Source: Shewanella pneumatophori (GTDB taxonomy: Bacteria; Pseudomonadota; Gammaproteobacteria; Enterobacterales; Shewanellaceae). From it: DNA of 64,000 nt. A model generated the notes under the pieces. The model saw only the letters and a list, made by a program, of their open reading frames with translations, was not told the origin of the DNA and did not search any database. The position numbers and the translations under genes were made by a program. The stretch covers positions 20,980 through 84,979 of the forward strand of contig NZ_JAKILB010000018.1 of the NCBI RefSeq assembly GCF_023283895.1, given 5' to 3'. This document shows, piece after piece, positions 60,438 through 64,000 of the stretch. Position 1 is the first letter of the stretch, and the number at the start of each line of letters is the position of its first letter.

Positions 60438-60474
60438 TAAACCCTACAAAACATTAAATGTATTGTAGGGTTTA
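60438..60474 (-). terminator. Probable menB terminator hairpin
   Basis: 12-bp arms TAAACCCTACAA / TTGTAGGGTTTA with an inner ACATT-A-AATGT stem, 43 bp after the menB stop on the minus strand. No long T run follows, so termination is not certain. Confidence 0.6.
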
Positions 60475-60516
60475 CATTAGCTTATGGTTTTGTTGTTAAT
60501 GCGAAAGCATGAGCTA

Positions 60517-61419
60517 TTAATAGTGCCAAGGGAAAGATGAGAAGTCTTGGTCACGCTTTTCTAAAAATGCGTCACGTCCTTCGCGAGCTTCTTCTGTGCC
60601 ATAAGCTAATCGAGTTGCTTCACCAGCAAATAGTTGCTGACCAACTAAGCCATCGTCAGGCAAGTTAAAACCATACTTCAACATACGCATTGCTGTTGGC
60701 GACTTAGAGTTAATCTCTTTAGCCCACTTTAACGCTTCAGTTTCAAGTTCTTGATGAGGGATAGCACGGTTAACCATGCCCATATCAAATGCTTCCTCAG
60801 CTGAATAGTTAAAACCTAAGAAGAAGATTTCACGGGCGCGTTTTTGGCCAATCATCTTAGCTAGGTATGCACTGCCGTAGCCTGAGTCAAAGCTACCAAC
60901 ATCTGGATCTGTTTGCTTAAACACTGCATGTTCTTTAGATGCCAAGGTTAAGTCGCACACCACATGTAAACTGTGGCCGCCGCCAACAGCCCAGCCCGGA
61001 ACAACAGCAATCACAACTTTAGGCATAAAGCGGATTAAGCGTTGTACTTCTAATATGTGCAAGCGGCCCATACGCGCAACATCAGGCGTACCTTCTTCTG
61101 CACCTTCATACTTATAACCGTCCTTACCGCGAATACGCTGATCGCCACCGGCGCTGAAAGACCATTGCCCTTTAGCTGATGGGCCATTACCTGTTAATAG
61201 TACACAACCAACATCTGACCATTGGCGTGCATGGTCAAGTGCTATGTATAGCTCATCAACAGTTTTAGGGCGGAAAGAGTTTAAGCAATCTGGGCGATTA
61301 ATCGCGATACGCACTGTGCCCTGATCTTTGGCTCTGTGGTAGGTAACATCTTCAAAATCAAATCCAGGAACGACATCCCATAACTCGGGATCAAAAATGT
61401 CAGATACTTGTTGTGTCAT
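60517..61419 (-). CDS. menB: 1,4-dihydroxy-2-naphthoyl-CoA synthase, type II
   Basis: 300 residues, crotonase fold, which forms the naphthoquinone ring of menaquinone from o-succinylbenzoyl-CoA. The motif KQTDPDVGSFDSGYGSAYLA has an Asp at residue 171 where bicarbonate-dependent type I enzymes such as E. coli have Gly. The end DFSSFPWHY and AGEATRLAYGTEEA resemble the mycobacterial type II form. No other men gene is near. AGG lies before the ATG. Confidence 0.93.
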   Translation of the reverse strand: MTQQVSDIFDPELWDVVPGFDFEDVTYHRAKDQGTVRIAINRPDCLNSFRPKTVDELYIALDHARQWSDVGCVLLTGNGPSAKGQWSFSAGGDQRIRGKDGYKYEGAEEGTPDVARMGRLHILEVQRLIRFMPKVVIAVVPGWAVGGGHSLHVVCDLTLASKEHAVFKQTDPDVGSFDSGYGSAYLAKMIGQKRAREIFFLGFNYSAEEAFDMGMVNRAIPHQELETEALKWAKEINSKSPTAMRMLKYGFNLPDDGLVGQQLFAGEATRLAYGTEEAREGRDAFLEKRDQDFSSFPWHY

Positions 61420-61548
61420 GAGCCTATAGCCTTTTACTTGGTTGAAATACCGTAATAGCTAAAGGCTAGGCTGAATCAGATCTCAGGTCAATCTAGTTTA
61501 TAGTTGAATCCACTAACTGAGATCTGCTGCATTATACAGAAAGTAAAA

Positions 61549-61899
61549 TTAAAGCTGATCGCAGATGTAAATTTGATTTTCTTTACTAAAAGCTGGGTGC
61601 TTAGGTGCTCGACTACCACAAAAGTCTTCTTTATAAGCGTTGAGCGTGGCTTTTGATTGGCTAATAGCTTCAAGTGCCTTAGCTTCAGCGCTAGAAAGTC
61701 GATCAACGATATCGGTTTTAAGTAATTCAACCGTATCATCAATGCGCTGAATTTGGGTGCCGGTCATGCTATCTATTTTATCTTCGGCTTGTTGAAATAT
61801 TGCTTCGACCTCAGCAATTGGTTCATCAAGAGTATTGGTTTCTGTATAAAGGTAGTAAAGAATGCCACCGATAATCGCTAATATGATCCAGCCCTTCAT
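61549..61899 (-). CDS. Small single-span membrane protein, unknown
   Basis: 116 residues with an N-terminal membrane segment (about 2-18), an acidic helical middle and the cysteines C94 and C113. No family is recognised. The AGGA ribosome-binding site is good. It lies between menB and the divergent ccoG. Confidence 0.65.
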   Translation of the reverse strand: MKGWIILAIIGGILYYLYTETNTLDEPIAEVEAIFQQAEDKIDSMTGTQIQRIDDTVELLKTDIVDRLSSAEAKALEAISQSKATLNAYKEDFCGSRAPKHPAFSKENQIYICDQL

Positions 61900-61987
61900 C
61901 TTTTAGTCCTATCTAGGTGAATAACTTGTAGTATAAGCGTTATAATAAGCTAGTTTTCTAGCAATATTAAAGCTGTAAGGCTGCAAA

Positions 61988-63409
61988 ATGAACGCAGAAC
62001 AAAATAAAAAAGACTTCTCTAAAGCCGAAAGAATCAAAATTCACCAACCTGATGCCAATAAAGCTGATCGCTTTAACCCGCGTAATCGAATCTATGTGCG
62101 CGCTGTTGAAGGCTTGTGGAGTACGCTACGCCGCCGTATTGGTTGGATAGCTATGTTGTTCTTTTTGGTGCTGCCGTGGATCCCATGGGGAGACCGTCAA
62201 GCCGTTTGGTTTAATCTTGCTGAGCAAAAGTTTCATGTGTTTGGCCTAACTATTTGGCCACAAGACTTAACCTTGTTAGCAGCGCTACTAATGATAGCGG
62301 CCTTTGGTTTGTTCTTTATTACCACCTACCTCGGTCGCGTATGGTGTGGTTACACCTGTCCGCAAACGGTGTGGACCTTCATTTTTATCTGGTTTGAAGA
62401 GAAACTCGAAGGGGCACGCAATAAACGCATCAAACTAGATCAAATGCCATGGAGCTTTAATAAGCTATGGCGTAAAACCGCCAAGCATACCTCTTGGCTG
62501 TTAGTTTCCTTACTGACTGCTATGACTTTTGTATCGTATTTTGTGCCGACTAATGAAGTCTATGTAGATGTCTTTACCCTTAACGCCAGTGGCGCCATCT
62601 ACTTTTGGGTAATCTTCTTCACTTTCGCCACTTATGGCAATGCTGGTTGGATGCGTGAAATTATGTGCATTCATATGTGCCCTTATGCACGATTCCAAGC
62701 GGCAATGTTTGATAAGAACACTTATATAGTGGGATATGACGCTAAGCGTGGTGAAACTCGTGGCCCAAGATCAAGAAAAGCCGATCCTAAAGCGATGGGA
62801 CTTGGTGACTGTATTGACTGCGATTTGTGTGTACAGGTTTGTCCAACCGGTATCGATATTCGCAATGGCCTACAGTATGAGTGCATAAACTGCGGTGCTT
62901 GTATTGACGCATGTGACACAACCATGGTGCGTATGGGTTACGACAAAGGGCTCATAAGTTACACCACAGAAAATAAGCTTGAGGGTATCAAAGAAAAAGT
63001 GCTGCGACCTAAGCTCGTCGGTTACGGCGTGGTTCTTTCGGTGATGATCTTAATCTTTATATATGCGACAGCAACCATAGAGCCAATCCGTATTGATATT
63101 ATTCGTGACCGTAACCAACTGTTCCGTGAAACTGATGCCGGATTGGTTGAAAACACTTTTACCTTAAAGATCCTCAATAAAACTGAAAATACTCATTTGT
63201 ATAATATGAGTGTTGAAGGTTTGCCAAATTATGATTGGATTGGCCCGCAGCAGGTGACAATTAAAGGCGGAGAAGTGCTAACGCTACCAATTAGCATAGC
63301 AGTTGACCCTGTAGACCTATCCAGAACCATGACTCATATCAATTTTGAGGTGGTAACTGATGATGGTTTGATAGAGGCTAAGCAGGAATCACGCTTTTTT
63401 GGTAATTAG
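61988..63409 (+). CDS. ccoG: Cytochrome c oxidase accessory protein CcoG (RdxA/FixG)
   Basis: 473 residues. Membrane segments in the first half with YLGRVWCGYTCPQTVW, then ferredoxin-like cysteines (CIDCDLCVQVCP and CINCGACIDAC) for two 4Fe-4S clusters, one more membrane helix, and a C-terminal Ig-like domain. It acts in cbb3 oxidase assembly, reducing copper for the active site. It is not next to ccoNOQP in this window. Confidence 0.93.
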   Translation: MNAEQNKKDFSKAERIKIHQPDANKADRFNPRNRIYVRAVEGLWSTLRRRIGWIAMLFFLVLPWIPWGDRQAVWFNLAEQKFHVFGLTIWPQDLTLLAALLMIAAFGLFFITTYLGRVWCGYTCPQTVWTFIFIWFEEKLEGARNKRIKLDQMPWSFNKLWRKTAKHTSWLLVSLLTAMTFVSYFVPTNEVYVDVFTLNASGAIYFWVIFFTFATYGNAGWMREIMCIHMCPYARFQAAMFDKNTYIVGYDAKRGETRGPRSRKADPKAMGLGDCIDCDLCVQVCPTGIDIRNGLQYECINCGACIDACDTTMVRMGYDKGLISYTTENKLEGIKEKVLRPKLVGYGVVLSVMILIFIYATATIEPIRIDIIRDRNQLFRETDAGLVENTFTLKILNKTENTHLYNMSVEGLPNYDWIGPQQVTIKGGEVLTLPISIAVDPVDLSRTMTHINFEVVTDDGLIEAKQESRFFGN

Positions 63410-63426
63410 TTTTAGCGATAAATAGT

Positions 63427-63454
63427 AAAAACAGGGGCTTTTAGCCCCTTTTTT
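63427..63454 (+). terminator. Terminator after ccoG
   Basis: AGGGGCT / AGCCCCT stem with TTT loop, flanked by A5 and T6. Confidence 0.88.
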
Positions 63455-63516
63455 GTACGTATCGTTTGATAACTATTCGTTTGATTCGAAAAAGCTAATT
63501 TTATTACAAAAGGGGC

Positions 63517-63544
63517 TTGCGCTGATCTGAGATATCCCTATAAT
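63517..63544 (+). promoter_or_regulatory. rrn P1 promoter
   Basis: -35 TTGCGC (63517-63522), 16-bp spacer, -10 TATAAT (63539-63544), and a GC-rich discriminator GCGC. An AT-rich stretch just upstream may be an UP element. This is the form of a stringently controlled rRNA P1. Confidence 0.85.
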
Positions 63545-63732
63545 GCGCATCCACTGACACGGCACGGCAGGCCAACTACCCAGCGTAAACGCTAGATAGA
63601 ACGGGACTTGCAGCGGTGTTAGAGAGATTAACTTCTACGGAATTTAGTCTCTGGTAACAAGCGGTTTAAGAGCTTCACGCAATGACTTCTGATTAAGAAA
63701 TCAACGCTTGAAAAACTTCTTAAAATAAACGC

Positions 63733-63760
63733 TTGACGCCAACAACGGGAAGTGTAGAAT
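63733..63760 (+). promoter_or_regulatory. rrn P2 promoter
   Basis: -35 TTGACG (63733-63738), 16-bp spacer, -10 TAGAAT (63755-63760). It lies about 190 bp after P1, in the usual place of a second rRNA promoter. Confidence 0.8.
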
Positions 63761-64000
63761 ACGCACCCCTAGCCACTTGGAGCGATTCGCAAGAACGACA
63801 ATGATGGCAACGCTCTTTAACAATATGACAAGCAAATCTGTGTGGACACTCACAGAGATTAAGTTATTCGAAATTGTCTCTCACGAGACAATCAAAAATT
63901 ACTTAATGAATGAGTGTTCATAGCAACTTTGGTCTTCACTTTCTTATAGAAAGTAAAATCAAAGATAATTTATGTAATACAGAATTCATTGAGCAGGTCT
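63761..64000 (+). other. rRNA operon leader with boxA; 16S gene begins beyond the window
   Basis: CGCTCTTTAACA at 63811-63822 is boxA-like (antitermination). The next stretch ACTCACAGAGATT and the GTCTCTCACGAGAC stem resemble the 16S processing region. The 16S gene is expected shortly after position 64000. Confidence 0.85.

Noticed and set aside
61488..61742. Overlapping 84-residue frame on the minus strand
   Set aside because: It lies in another frame of the 116-residue membrane protein gene, which has a better ribosome-binding site and a sensible membrane segment.

Overview
The window is the replication-origin region of a gammaproteobacterial chromosome, most likely a Shewanella. This is judged from gene order and protein character: fadBA, glyQS, gyrB-recF-dnaN-dnaA, divergent rpmH-rnpA-yidD-yidC-mnmE, mioC / oriC / mnmG-rsmG-parAB-atp, then glmU, a TonB receptor, a DeoR regulator, glmS, guaC, pst, menB and ccoG. 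No search could be run, so the genus is an inference. No prophage, transposase, CRISPR array or tRNA gene was seen. The window stops inside the leader of an rRNA operon, just short of the 16S gene.

Left part (1-14.5 kb): the fatty-acid oxidation operon fadBA sits under a PsrA-like palindrome. A minus-strand five-gene envelope cluster follows (a BamE-like membrane protein, three lipoproteins of LPP20 and CsgG/FlgT-like character, and a lytic transglycosylase). Then come ybaK, a tusA-MOSC pair, a secreted beta-propeller/amidohydrolase and tag.

Replication and translation core (14.6-38.5 kb): glyQS, an HDOD protein, gyrB, recF, dnaN and dnaA lie on the left. rpmH through mnmE run the other way. 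oriC lies between mioC and mnmG, with three perfect DnaA boxes, one near-perfect box, about 20 GATC sites and an AT-rich unwinding region beside mnmG. Two more GATC-dense gaps flank it (dnaA-rpmH and downstream of mnmE). parAB follows rsmG. Five parS or parS-like sites lie between 9.3 and 29.8 kb: three exact copies of TGTTCCACGTGGAACA and two variants. One exact copy forms the core of the terminator between the amidohydrolase gene and tag. A lone pilin-like gene, a LysE-type exporter and a nucleoside hydrolase occupy the space between mnmE and mioC.

Right part (38.6-64 kb): the complete F1Fo ATP synthase operon atpIBEFHAGDC, a DsrE-like gene and glmU. A siderophore-type TonB receptor with a Fur-like site follows. 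Next are a DeoR regulator with TTTCG-repeat operators, glmS and guaC with a structured leader. The minus-strand pstSCAB operon has a Pho box. A cation/proton antiporter converges on a small DUF2061 gene with a near-consensus Fur box. Then come a stand-alone menB of the type II (Asp-containing) class, a small membrane protein, ccoG and the tandem rRNA promoters.

The genes are mostly core housekeeping. The most interesting signals are the terminator-embedded parS, the spread of parS sites inside genes, the undescribed envelope lipoprotein cluster, the shared operator candidate at the DeoR gene and glmS, the type II MenB, and an unusual P-loop residue in AtpA. Several starts were moved downstream of the longest reading frame because the longest frame began with TTG or GTG and lacked a ribosome-binding site (gyrB, recF, atpA, atpB, atpG, rsmG, nucleoside hydrolase, TonB receptor, pstS, pstC and others).
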